32,179 bases of DNA from an uncultured Planctomycetota bacterium. GTDB taxonomy: Bacteria; Planctomycetota; UBA1135; GCA-002686595. Below the pieces are notes generated by a model. It was not told the DNA's origin. It ran no database searches and worked only from the letters and a program-made list of their open reading frames with translations. The translations under genes were made by a program, and so were the position numbers. The DNA is taken from contig CAIYPP010000002.1 in assembly GCA_903928115.1 (NCBI GenBank), positions 1-32,179 on the forward strand, read 5' to 3'. This document shows, piece after piece, positions 24,752 through 31,005 of this stretch (the stretch's first letter is position 1; every line of letters starts with the position of its first letter).

Positions 24752-25935
24752 ACGACGGAGATTCCGACCTTCGTGATGTTCCAGATGTCGAGGACCGTCT
24801 TGCCCTTGAAGTCGGTCGAGCGGTACTCCGTGTGCGGAGTGCCGATGAACAGGAGCCCGCAGCGCGCGATGGCCTCGTCGGTGCTCACGAAGCGCTCGTC
24901 GGCGACGAACGGATCGCTGCAGAGGACCTCGCGGCACTCGCGCTCCAAGATCTTCTTGAGCTTGTAGGCGAGCGATTCACGCGGGTCGTCGCTGTCGCCC
25001 TTGAAGGCCATGCCAAGGATGCCGACGCTCATCTCGCGCAGCGGCCAGCGCAGCAGAGCGCGCCGCACGAGGTAGTTCGGCAGACCTTCGTTCACGAGCA
25101 TCGCCGAGTGACCGAGGAAGAACGCGTTGTTGTGGAACGACGCGATCTGCATCGTGTCCTTGAACAGGCACGGCCCCGCGGCGAAACCGGCCTTCGGAAA
25201 GGCCTTGGCGCGCGGGTACTTCTCCGTCATCGCGCGGTGGATCTCGTAGAAGTCGAGTCCATGCTCGTTCGCGATCATGAAGAACTGGTTCGCGGTCGCG
25301 AACTGGATGTAGCGCCACGTGTTGTTGAAGAGCTTGGTGAGCTCCGCCGCGCGCGGCTGCATCTCGATCACGTCGGGAGTCAGCGTTCGGAAGAGCACGG
25401 CCGCGCGCTCCTTCGCACGCTCGCTCGTGCCCGAGACGATCTGCGGCAAGGTCGAGATCTCTTCGAGCGCCACTCCCTCGGCCACGCGCTCAGGGCAGAA
25501 CGCGACGTCGACCTCGATACCCTCGCGCTCGAGCGCCGCCGCGATGCGCTCCGTCGTTCCGGGGTACACGGTGCTGCGCAGCACCAAGAGCTGCCCCTTG
25601 CGCAGGAACGTGCGGTCGGCCGCGATCAGGTCGTCGTAGACCTCGAAGCGCGGGTTCAGGTGCTCGTCGAGCGGCGTGCCGATGACCGTGATCACGATCT
25701 CGGCCGTCTCCAAGCAGCTCTTGTCCGTCGTGCACGTGAACGAGCCATCGGCCAGCACCTTGGGCAGCAGCTCATCCGCGCCCTTGTCCGCGAAGGGCAT
25801 CCGCCCCGCGTTCGTCTCCGCGACCTTCTTCGCGTCGATGTCGAGCCCGACCACGCGGTGCCCCGCGCGCGCGAGCGCGAGCCCGAGCGGCAGGCCAACG
25901 TGCCCGCAGCCCCCGATGATGACGATCTTGCTCAT
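24748..25935 (-). CDS. Nucleotide-sugar dehydrogenase (UDP-glucose/GDP-mannose dehydrogenase superfamily)
   Basis: This 395-residue enzyme opens with IVIIGGCGHVGLPLGLALA (NAD-binding GxGxxG at about 8-14). It continues with VIGTPLDEHLNP, LRSTVYPGTTE, FCPERVAEG and the tetramer-core segment ELTKLFNNTWRYIQFATANQ. The catalytic-cysteine block reads AAGPCLFKDT (Cys256), whereas the WecC in this window has GGHCIAVDP. A GMAFKGDSDDPRES block follows. It should oxidise a UDP-sugar C6 hydroxyl to the uronate. The product may feed the coupled epimerase (ATGA overlap at 24748-24751), giving the locus a second uronic-acid pathway. GGAG lies 9 nt before the ATG. Confidence 0.92.
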   Translation of the reverse strand: MSKIVIIGGCGHVGLPLGLALARAGHRVVGLDIDAKKVAETNAGRMPFADKGADELLPKVLADGSFTCTTDKSCLETAEIVITVIGTPLDEHLNPRFEVYDDLIAADRTFLRKGQLLVLRSTVYPGTTERIAAALEREGIEVDVAFCPERVAEGVALEEISTLPQIVSGTSERAKERAAVLFRTLTPDVIEMQPRAAELTKLFNNTWRYIQFATANQFFMIANEHGLDFYEIHRAMTEKYPRAKAFPKAGFAAGPCLFKDTMQIASFHNNAFFLGHSAMLVNEGLPNYLVRRALLRWPLREMSVGILGMAFKGDSDDPRESLAYKLKKILERECREVLCSDPFVADERFVSTDEAIARCGLLFIGTPHTEYRSTDFKGKTVLDIWNITKVGISVV

Positions 25936-26095
25936 GGATCCGCGCTCCATCCTACGGGGCGCGCCGCCGTTCCGCGTCCCGCCCCGGCTCTCCCGGGCCC
26001 GAACGCGCTTGCACCGCGCGAAAAACCTGCAGGGCCTCCGCCGAAACTGCGCCCGCCGAAGGGCCCGCGCGCGCCGCTTGCTGCCGAACCGCCGT
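25936..26095. promoter_or_regulatory. Intergenic region upstream of the dehydrogenase-epimerase operon
   Basis: These 160 bp lie between the nucleotidyltransferase stop and the dehydrogenase start, all on the minus strand. In that direction a short CCTGCAGG palindrome is followed by a T5 run at 26025-26021, a weak candidate terminator for the upstream pair. The promoter for the dehydrogenase should lie nearer 25940-26010. No clear boxes are visible. Confidence 0.35.
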
Positions 26096-26680
26096 TCAGA
26101 TCCGCGCAGTGGTGCTCGCGCGCTCAAGCAGTTCACGGAGCATCAGCCGGTCGGCCCAATCCCGAACGTAGTTCCAATCCAAGTCTTCGCGCAAGGTTCG
26201 CATCAACGCTGTAACGTCCCGCCACTGGAGTTCACTCACTTCTCCACCGTCGCGAAACCAAACGAGCTTTTGGAGTAGCATGTCCTCCGCAGAGGTGGTC
26301 GATACGGTTCGTGTCGACTGCGCCGAGAGCTTCACGGCGTGTGCCCGGGACCACTTCGCGGCGTGATGACCTTCGCGGGGTGGGACGAAGACGTCGACCT
26401 TGACCATGCGTTGGAAGCGAATGACGTTGAACGAGGAGCGCTGCGAGATGGCATCTCGAATCAGGACTTCATCGGCATACCAGCGATCGCTGAGTGCCTC
26501 GAGGAACGTTGCTACATGTTGCTGTGTGAGGTCCGCAACCATGTCGATGTCGCGTGTGAAGCGCGGTTCGCTCCAGACCGAGGCGGCCATGGACCCGCCG
26601 AGCAGGTAACGGACCCCGAGGGACTCGAAAACGGCCGCCATCTCCTCGGCGGCGCTGAGGGTGTCCTCATTCCAGTCCAC
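26096..26680 (-). CDS. Nucleotidyltransferase-fold protein (AbiEii/MNT-like)
   Basis: The 194-residue product, read from a GTG at 26680, carries an N-terminal nucleotidyltransferase core: VRYLLGGSMAASVW (Gly28-Gly29-Ser30), then R.TRDIDMVADL with Asp44 and Asp46 as metal ligands. KVDVFVPP near residue 95 could supply the third acidic residue. The middle part holds a TSAEDMLLQKLVWFRDGGE helix typical of AbiEii/DUF6036-type proteins. The start lies inside the end of the small upstream gene (14-bp overlap). Such two-gene pairs recur in planctomycete-like genomes from memory and may be toxin-antitoxin-like. NMPylation or another nucleotidyl transfer is possible but unproven. Confidence 0.75.
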   Translation of the reverse strand: MDWNEDTLSAAEEMAAVFESLGVRYLLGGSMAASVWSEPRFTRDIDMVADLTQQHVATFLEALSDRWYADEVLIRDAISQRSSFNVIRFQRMVKVDVFVPPREGHHAAKWSRAHAVKLSAQSTRTVSTTSAEDMLLQKLVWFRDGGEVSELQWRDVTALMRTLREDLDWNYVRDWADRLMLRELLERASTTARI

Positions 26681-26921
26681 GCGCCCGCCTCTGCGCCATC
26701 ACACGGTTGAACAGCTCGCTGCCGAGCCAGCGTTCAGCGAGCCGCAGCTCGAGCTGAGCCTCGCTTTCGTTGGGAAAGCGTGCTCTCAAGCCCGCGATTT
26801 GGAGCGCCCGCCCCGTCCGCCATGCATCGCGCAAGAGCTCCCCGCGTTGTGTCGGCGAGAGCGAGCGATACCAAGCGTCCATCTGCGCTTGAGCCTGCGG
26901 GCAAGTGTCCGACGAAGCCAC
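26667..26921 (-). CDS. Small helical protein paired with the nucleotidyltransferase
   Basis: I start this gene at a GTG (26921), giving 84 residues beginning V-ASSDTCPQAQAQMDAWYRS. The segment DTCPQAQAQ...LSPTQRGELLRDAW resembles small proteins that I recall upstream of nucleotidyltransferase genes. The body is alpha-helical, with an Arg-rich LRARFPNESEAQLELRLAERWLG region and an RRARGLE tail. It overlaps the nucleotidyltransferase start by 14 bp, so the two are translationally coupled and probably interact. Other possible starts are an ATG at 26882 and a TTG at 26939. Function unknown; an antitoxin or adaptor role is inference. Confidence 0.6.
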   Translation of the reverse strand: MASSDTCPQAQAQMDAWYRSLSPTQRGELLRDAWRTGRALQIAGLRARFPNESEAQLELRLAERWLGSELFNRVMAQRRARGLE

Positions 26922-27024
26922 GCAGGGAGCATAACCCAAAGCGCGGGGGACGCCGAAAAGGTCTGCATTGGAGCGACCGCCGTCCGCCGACTCGGACCGG
27001 CTGTCGGGCCGCAGACCTTTGTGC

Positions 27025-27246
27025 CTAGGCGCAGGAAACTTCGGTCGAACAGGCGTTCCACGTTGTGCGGGTCATCCAGCGGCGCGCGCGGTCCGTGTCG
27101 AAGTGCAAGCAGGCGCGGATGTCGGTGCGAAGAAGGTCGGGGAAGTCGGCGAAGATTCCGTCCTCGCTCCTGCCCGACGCGTGGGACTTTGGCACGTCGT
27201 ACACCGTGATGCCAATCCCGCGGATGCAAGGCTTGCCGTCCCGCGC
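27025..27246 (-). pseudogene. DUF433-family antitoxin remnant lacking its N-terminus
   Basis: In the minus strand the frame reads RDGKPCIRGIGITVYDV, then ASGRSEDGIFADFPDLLRTDIRACLHF, which matches the core of DUF433 proteins (normally GKPCIRG.RITVYDVL..LA.GMSEDEIL.DFPDLT..DI.ACL). The first 15-20 residues and any start codon are missing. They are replaced by the fragment of radical SAM 3' end in a different frame. No DUF5615 partner follows in the 100 bp or so before the next gene. I read this as the decayed remains of an older antitoxin gene. It is a different subtype from the intact DUF433 copy nearby, so it is not simply a duplicate. Confidence 0.7.
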
Positions 27247-27299
27247 CTCGCCGCGCTCACGCGTCGACGGCGGGCACGTAGTCCTTGGCGCCGGGGTCG
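27239..27299. repeat. 61-bp direct repeat, left copy
   Basis: Matches 28032-28092 at 59 of 61 positions in the same orientation; the differences are at 27248 and 27275. Forty-three of these bases correspond to the 3' end of the radical SAM gene including its stop codon. The 27275 difference is synonymous (valine GTG versus GTT) when read in that gene's frame. Confidence 0.92.
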
Positions 27300-27357
27300 C
27301 CGCAGCGATCTTGATTTTCAGTCTCGCAGTCCAGCGCTCGGGTACCATGACTCCATT

Positions 27358-27597
27358 ATGGTCGCGACCGAGCTCCTGCGGCGTATCACGCACGACCCCA
27401 ACGTCATGGGAGGTCGGCCCTGCCTTCGCGGCATGCGCGTCACGGTGGGTACGGTGGTCGGTCTACTTGGTGCGGGCCGCACCATGGAAGAAGTTCTCGC
27501 CGCGTATCCGTACCTCGAGCGTGAGGACATCTTTGCAGCGTTGACGTTCGCCGCTTGGCGTTCGCAGGAACTCGAAGTGCCTCTCCAGGCTTCGTGA
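27358..27597 (+). CDS. DUF433 antitoxin (VapB-like)
   Basis: The 79-residue protein reads ITHDPNVMGGRPCLRGMRVTVGTVVGLLGAGRT, then MEEVLAAYPYLEREDIFAAL, the complete DUF433 helix-turn-helix-like fold of normal length. The family pairs with DUF5615 PIN-like toxins and is thought to act as antitoxin and operon autoregulator. The stop overlaps the toxin's GTG start by GTGA, a standard toxin-antitoxin arrangement. It lies on the plus strand, opposite to the genes on both sides. Confidence 0.87.
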   Translation: MVATELLRRITHDPNVMGGRPCLRGMRVTVGTVVGLLGAGRTMEEVLAAYPYLEREDIFAALTFAAWRSQELEVPLQAS

Positions 27598-27968
27598 AGG
27601 TCCTGATCGACATGAATCTGACCCCAGAGTGGGTCGGGTTTCTTGCGAGTCACTCCATAGAGGCCGTTCACTGGTCCGAGATCGGGGCGGCCACGGCGGC
27701 CGACGCGGTGCTGCTGGCGTGGGCTCGTGAGCACGGTCACGTGATCCTGACCCATGACCTCGACTTTGGAGTAGTACTCGCGCTCGCAGGAATGTCCGGT
27801 CCCAGCGTCCTGCAGATTCGGACTGACGACGTCATGCCCGCTGCGATTGGCGAGCGCGTCGTCGCCGTCCCGCGTGAGTTTGCGGTCGAGTTCGAACTAG
27901 GCTCCTTGGCGACGCTCGACTGTGCGAGCCATCGACTTCGATGGCTCCCGATTCGAACCCGCTCTTGA
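27594..27968 (+). CDS. DUF5615 PIN-like toxin
   Basis: Starting at the GTG that overlaps the antitoxin stop, the 124-residue product begins VKVLIDMNLTPEWVGFL. It continues with AVHWSEIG, DAVLLAWAREHGHVILTHDLDFG and GPSVLQIRTDDV, which are the diagnostic DUF5615 blocks. The acidic residues in LIDMN and THDLDFG are the presumed metal-binding nuclease positions of the PIN-like fold, and these look intact. Likely activity is RNA cleavage held in check by the DUF433 partner; the target is unknown. The C-terminus (WLPIRTRS) is of normal length. Confidence 0.87.
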   Translation: MKVLIDMNLTPEWVGFLASHSIEAVHWSEIGAATAADAVLLAWAREHGHVILTHDLDFGVVLALAGMSGPSVLQIRTDDVMPAAIGERVVAVPREFAVEFELGSLATLDCASHRLRWLPIRTRS

Positions 27969-28031
27969 TCTCCTCGGGCCCGACTCGCCCAGACAAGCAC
28001 GCCGCACTCGTGTGGTTTCGTTACATGGCTA

Positions 28032-28092
28032 TCCCGCGCCCCGCCGCGCTCACGCGTCGACGGCGGGAACGTAGTCCTTGGCGCCGGGGTCG
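28032..28092. repeat. 61-bp direct repeat, right copy (3' end of the radical SAM gene)
   Basis: The second copy of the 27239-27299 repeat. It covers the last 13 codons plus stop of the radical SAM gene (stop at 28050-28052) and 18 bp beyond it. Confidence 0.92.
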
Positions 28093-29618
28093 AGCTGGCC
28101 GGTGGCGCGGACGTAGAGGTCGAAGAGCTTTTGTTCGAGCGGGAAGCCGTAGCGGTGCTTCCTGAGACGCCAGCCGGCGATCTGCGCGAGCGTCTCGCGC
28201 ATCCATGCGGGGCCTTCGTGGATCTTGCGGTCGTAGATGGCGCTCGTGTTGTTGTAGAGGCGCCAAGTCTCGCGCACGTCGTCGGGGAGCGGCGTGTTGT
28301 GCGCGTTGTACTTGTACTCGAAGCACTTGCCCCACTCGTGGAAGTCCTTCGGCGGGACGTAGCCGTCCTTCACGGCGGTGGCGAAGTCTTCGGTGCCGGG
28401 GATCGGGCGGAAGGGATAGACCTCGGAGCCCGCGGTGGGGAAGAGGTACTTCACTCCGGCGGCGACGCGCAGGGTCTCGCGCATCGACTCGGGGCTTTCG
28501 CCGGGATACCCGATGATCCAGAACGTGCCGGGCGTGATGCCGCGGCGGTAGAGCTCGCCGATCGCGTAGGGGATGTTGGAGAGCTTGATTTCCTTCTTGA
28601 TGCGCTCCTGCATCGCGGCGGTGCCCGTCTCGGCGCCGAGCCACAAGAGGTGGCAGCGCGAGTCGCGCAGGAGGTCGAGCGTCTCTTGCTTGTAGCGCGC
28701 GATGGTCTCGATCTCGATCGTGCCGTTCCAGTGGATCGGCACCTTCAAGTCGATCAGCTTCTCGCAGAAGGCCTTGGTGCGCTTCTCCGCGACGCCCCAG
28801 TTGGCGTCTTGGAAGCGCAGCACGTCGAACTTGAAGCGCTGCTGCAGCTCCGCGATTTCCTCGGCGAGCGCCTCGCCGGGGATCGCCTTGTAGCGCTTGC
28901 CGGTGACGAGCGGCGAGCAGCAGAACGTGCACGGCTCGGGGCAGCCGAAGCTGGAGAAGTGGCTGAAGGCGCGCGGCGGCCGCTCCGGCGTCCACTTGCC
29001 CGGCAGCGGGAAGCGGTGGCGCACCTTCATGCGCGTGGGCTTGGTCTGGAGCTCGGCGTAGCGCTCGTATTCGAGCAGGTGCCACGGCACCTTGCCGAAC
29101 TTGTCGAAGCCGACGACCTCGCGGTGGTCGGTGTACACGACGCGCCCGTCGCGCCACAGCGCGAGACCCGGCACGCTGTCGAGCGGCTCGCCCGCGTCGA
29201 GCGCGCGCACGACCTCGTCGAAGGTGAGCTCGCCCTGACCGATGCCGACGGCGTCCGCGATCCCGTGCTCGAAGTACATCTCGGGGATGACGCTCGGGAA
29301 CCAGCCGCCCCAGATGATCGGGAGCTTGGGGAAGCGCTCGCGCACGGCCTTGGCGACGACGTAGCCGTCGTAGACCTGATAGCCGAGGATGCACGAGCTC
29401 GCGAAGCACAGCGCGCCGTCGCACGCTTCGAGCACCTTGTCGAGGTACTTGGGCTCGATCATCGCGTCGATCAGCACCACCTCGAAGCCGTTGGCCACGG
29501 GGCCGATCGCGATCTGCAGGAGCTCGAGCGGCAAGAGGTCGGCGCTGAAGACCTCCCCACGGGTCGGGTCGGCCCGGTGGGGGAGGAACAAGACGACCTT
29601 GCGGCGGCGCTGGATCAT
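28050..29618 (-). CDS. B12-binding-fold radical SAM enzyme of unknown substrate
   Basis: The 522-residue protein has an N-terminal Rossmann-like B12-binding fold (about 1-150; IIWGGWFPSV, ADAVGIGQGE). The radical SAM barrel follows, with the [4Fe-4S] cluster motif CPEPCTFC (Cys226, Cys230, Cys233) and a further adjacent cysteine. Later blocks include VLRFQDANWG, GAETGTAAMQERIKKE and FWIIGYPGESPESM, as in BchE-like enzymes. The cobalamin-binding DxHxxG is not evident: the equivalent region reads DAMIEPKYLD. Cobalamin may therefore bind without a lower His ligand or not at all. Reactions in this class include methylation, cyclisation and rearrangement. It is the sole gene of its unit and its 3' end is duplicated at 27239-27299. 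Confidence 0.88.
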   Translation of the reverse strand: MIQRRRKVVLFLPHRADPTRGEVFSADLLPLELLQIAIGPVANGFEVVLIDAMIEPKYLDKVLEACDGALCFASSCILGYQVYDGYVVAKAVRERFPKLPIIWGGWFPSVIPEMYFEHGIADAVGIGQGELTFDEVVRALDAGEPLDSVPGLALWRDGRVVYTDHREVVGFDKFGKVPWHLLEYERYAELQTKPTRMKVRHRFPLPGKWTPERPPRAFSHFSSFGCPEPCTFCCSPLVTGKRYKAIPGEALAEEIAELQQRFKFDVLRFQDANWGVAEKRTKAFCEKLIDLKVPIHWNGTIEIETIARYKQETLDLLRDSRCHLLWLGAETGTAAMQERIKKEIKLSNIPYAIGELYRRGITPGTFWIIGYPGESPESMRETLRVAAGVKYLFPTAGSEVYPFRPIPGTEDFATAVKDGYVPPKDFHEWGKCFEYKYNAHNTPLPDDVRETWRLYNNTSAIYDRKIHEGPAWMRETLAQIAGWRLRKHRYGFPLEQKLFDLYVRATGQLDPGAKDYVPAVDA

Positions 29619-29771
29619 GGTTCGATGGCCCGAACTCTCACGGGCACGTAACAGTATGCCCGACGGCGGTTCGGTGCGGGGGTATCGGACGAAGACCGCC
29701 CCCGGGCACAGGGCATTCCTTTCCGGGCCGCAGGGCTTCCCGACCCTGCCCGCTGGGCCCGTGGCGGCGCC
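29619..29771. other. Intergenic region with inverted repeats upstream of the radical SAM gene
   Basis: These 153 bp lie between two minus-strand genes. GCAGGG and CCCTGC (29730-29735 and 29744-29749) form a 6-bp stem around an 8-nt loop just after the upstream stop codon, a candidate terminator. CCCGG/CCGGG (29701-29705 and 29723-29727) forms a second, weaker stem. The remainder probably holds the radical SAM promoter. Confidence 0.35.
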
Positions 29772-30989
29772 CTACTGGGCCCCGTAGGTCGCGAGCACCC
29801 ACTCCGACCACGACTTGTCGAACTCGGAGTAGCTCATCCCGAGGTGCTCCTTGAAGTACTCACGGTGCGCCTCGGGCAGGTTCGAGCCGTCGGGGATGCG
29901 CTGGGCATTCAGTCGCCCCTTGAGCGCGCCGCAGAACTTCTGGAACTCCGCGGGCTTCGCTTTCACAAGGTACTGGACCATCGACCACGTCGCGTAGTGG
30001 CGGTCGAGCGTCAGGTCCGAGTACTCCTTCATGCTCATCAGCTCCGCCATGCGCGGCGCTTTCTCGCCCGCGACGAGCTTGCGCACTTCGGGCTCCCACT
30101 TTTCCTTGCGCGTGGTCTGCGCGATGCCGCCCTCGGCCGAGTCGAAGGAATTGAAGCGCGGTCCGATCTCGCGCTCGACCATGTGCGCGAGTCCTTCGCG
30201 CAGCCAGATCGGCGTGTCGTAGCTGTAGTGCTTGTAGCCGTCGAACAGGTTGATCGCGAGGTTGAAGCCGAGGTGTCCGTGCAAACCCTCGTCTTCGCGC
30301 AGTCCCTCTTCGGCGCAGTGAATGGTCACCGAGAGCGTGTCGAGCGCCGTCATGTTCCAGCGCTGCGTCTTCTTCGTGAGCAGGCCGAACTGGTTTTGGA
30401 GGTAGCCCGTGAGGTTCGCCTCCGCGGGCACGATCAGCACTTCGTACTTGCCGCTCTGACCGAGATACGGCCCCGTGCCGAGGTAGGGCCCCGTGCCGTC
30501 GTAGAGCGTGCCCTTCGGCGGGAACTTCGTGTCCTTTACGCCGAGGATCTCCTGCATCCGCGCGTAGATGTCCTCGCAGCGCTGCGCGTACAGGTGGGAG
30601 CGCAGCCACGGGTCGAGGATCTTCGACTTCGGGTCGACGTCGGGGAGCACCGCCTGCAAGCGCGTGAGCTCGCCGCGAATCTTCTCCTTCTCCTCCTGCT
30701 TCACCTTGTGGGGCGCGAGCGCGATCCCGATCTCGAAGTGCTCGGTCTCGATCCACTTGATCTCGCAGGTCGGGAGCACGCCGTCGACCTTGCGCGTCGA
30801 CTCTTCCTTGCCGAAGGCGAAGTCGCCGTGGCTCACGATGCCGGCCTTCTCCATCAGGGCCTTGTCGCCCTTGCACCACGGGCACAGGCTCGGGTCGTTC
30901 TTGCGCAGGTCCTTCGACTGCGCCGAGGCGGGCAGGAGTGCTGCGCCGAAGAGCGCGAGCATGAGAGCGAGGGGACGCAGGATCTGCAT
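29772..30989 (-). CDS. Secreted gluzincin-like (peptidase MA-type) protein with degenerate active site
   Basis: The ATG at 30989 gives 405 residues starting with a signal peptide (MQILRPLALMLALFGAALLPASAQ). A CPWC motif follows at about 36-39, which could bind metal or form a disulfide. The C-terminal half resembles the peptidase MA fold: PIWLREGLAHMVERE (about 260-274) is the usual glutamate-bearing helix. The preceding helix, where HExxH should be, reads HGHLGFNLAINL, so the zinc motif appears lost or rearranged. TGPYLG is repeated twice in tandem near residue 166. Probably a non-catalytic or altered member with a structural or binding role in the periplasm. It lies 16 bp after the HEAT-repeat gene stop. 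Confidence 0.75.
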   Translation of the reverse strand: MQILRPLALMLALFGAALLPASAQSKDLRKNDPSLCPWCKGDKALMEKAGIVSHGDFAFGKEESTRKVDGVLPTCEIKWIETEHFEIGIALAPHKVKQEEKEKIRGELTRLQAVLPDVDPKSKILDPWLRSHLYAQRCEDIYARMQEILGVKDTKFPPKGTLYDGTGPYLGTGPYLGQSGKYEVLIVPAEANLTGYLQNQFGLLTKKTQRWNMTALDTLSVTIHCAEEGLREDEGLHGHLGFNLAINLFDGYKHYSYDTPIWLREGLAHMVEREIGPRFNSFDSAEGGIAQTTRKEKWEPEVRKLVAGEKAPRMAELMSMKEYSDLTLDRHYATWSMVQYLVKAKPAEFQKFCGALKGRLNAQRIPDGSNLPEAHREYFKEHLGMSYSEFDKSWSEWVLATYGAQ

Positions 30990-31005
30990 GGCGTCGTGCC
31001 GCGGC

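Larger units (their letters stand above)
26922..27357. other. 436-bp stretch without an intact gene: DUF433 remnant and one copy of a 61-bp repeat
   Basis: The only recognisable contents are a 5'-truncated DUF433 antitoxin frame on the minus strand (about 27025-27246), the left 61-bp repeat copy (27239-27299) and about 58 bp leading into the intact DUF433 gene. The part from 26922 to 27024 shows nothing I can identify. Confidence 0.6.
27300..28031. mobile_element. Possible inserted cassette carrying a DUF433/DUF5615 toxin-antitoxin pair
   Basis: This 732-bp segment is enclosed by the two 61-bp direct repeats and contains only the antitoxin/toxin pair, transcribed opposite to all flanking genes. 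Together with one repeat copy it looks like a unit that arrived at the 3' end of the radical SAM gene and left that gene intact. There is no integrase or transposase, so transfer would have to be passive (homologous or illegitimate recombination, or a helper enzyme). A local duplication followed by independent insertion is the main alternative. Confidence 0.35.

Noticed and set aside
5940-25935. Exosortase/PEP-CTERM-type exopolysaccharide locus, suggested by the heparinase and amidotransferase genes
   Set aside because: No exosortase, PEP-CTERM tail, PrsK/PrsR or related gene is visible in the window; the Wzx/Wzy assignment explains the content.
26922-28049. Transposon or integron explanation for the toxin-antitoxin segment
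   Set aside because: No transposase, integrase, terminal inverted repeats or attC-like structure was seen; only the 61-bp direct repeats are present.
28131-29651. 506-codon plus-strand frame opposite the radical SAM gene
   Set aside because: Antisense shadow with Val/Ala/Arg/Asp bias and no recognisable domain; the minus-strand gene has clear motifs.
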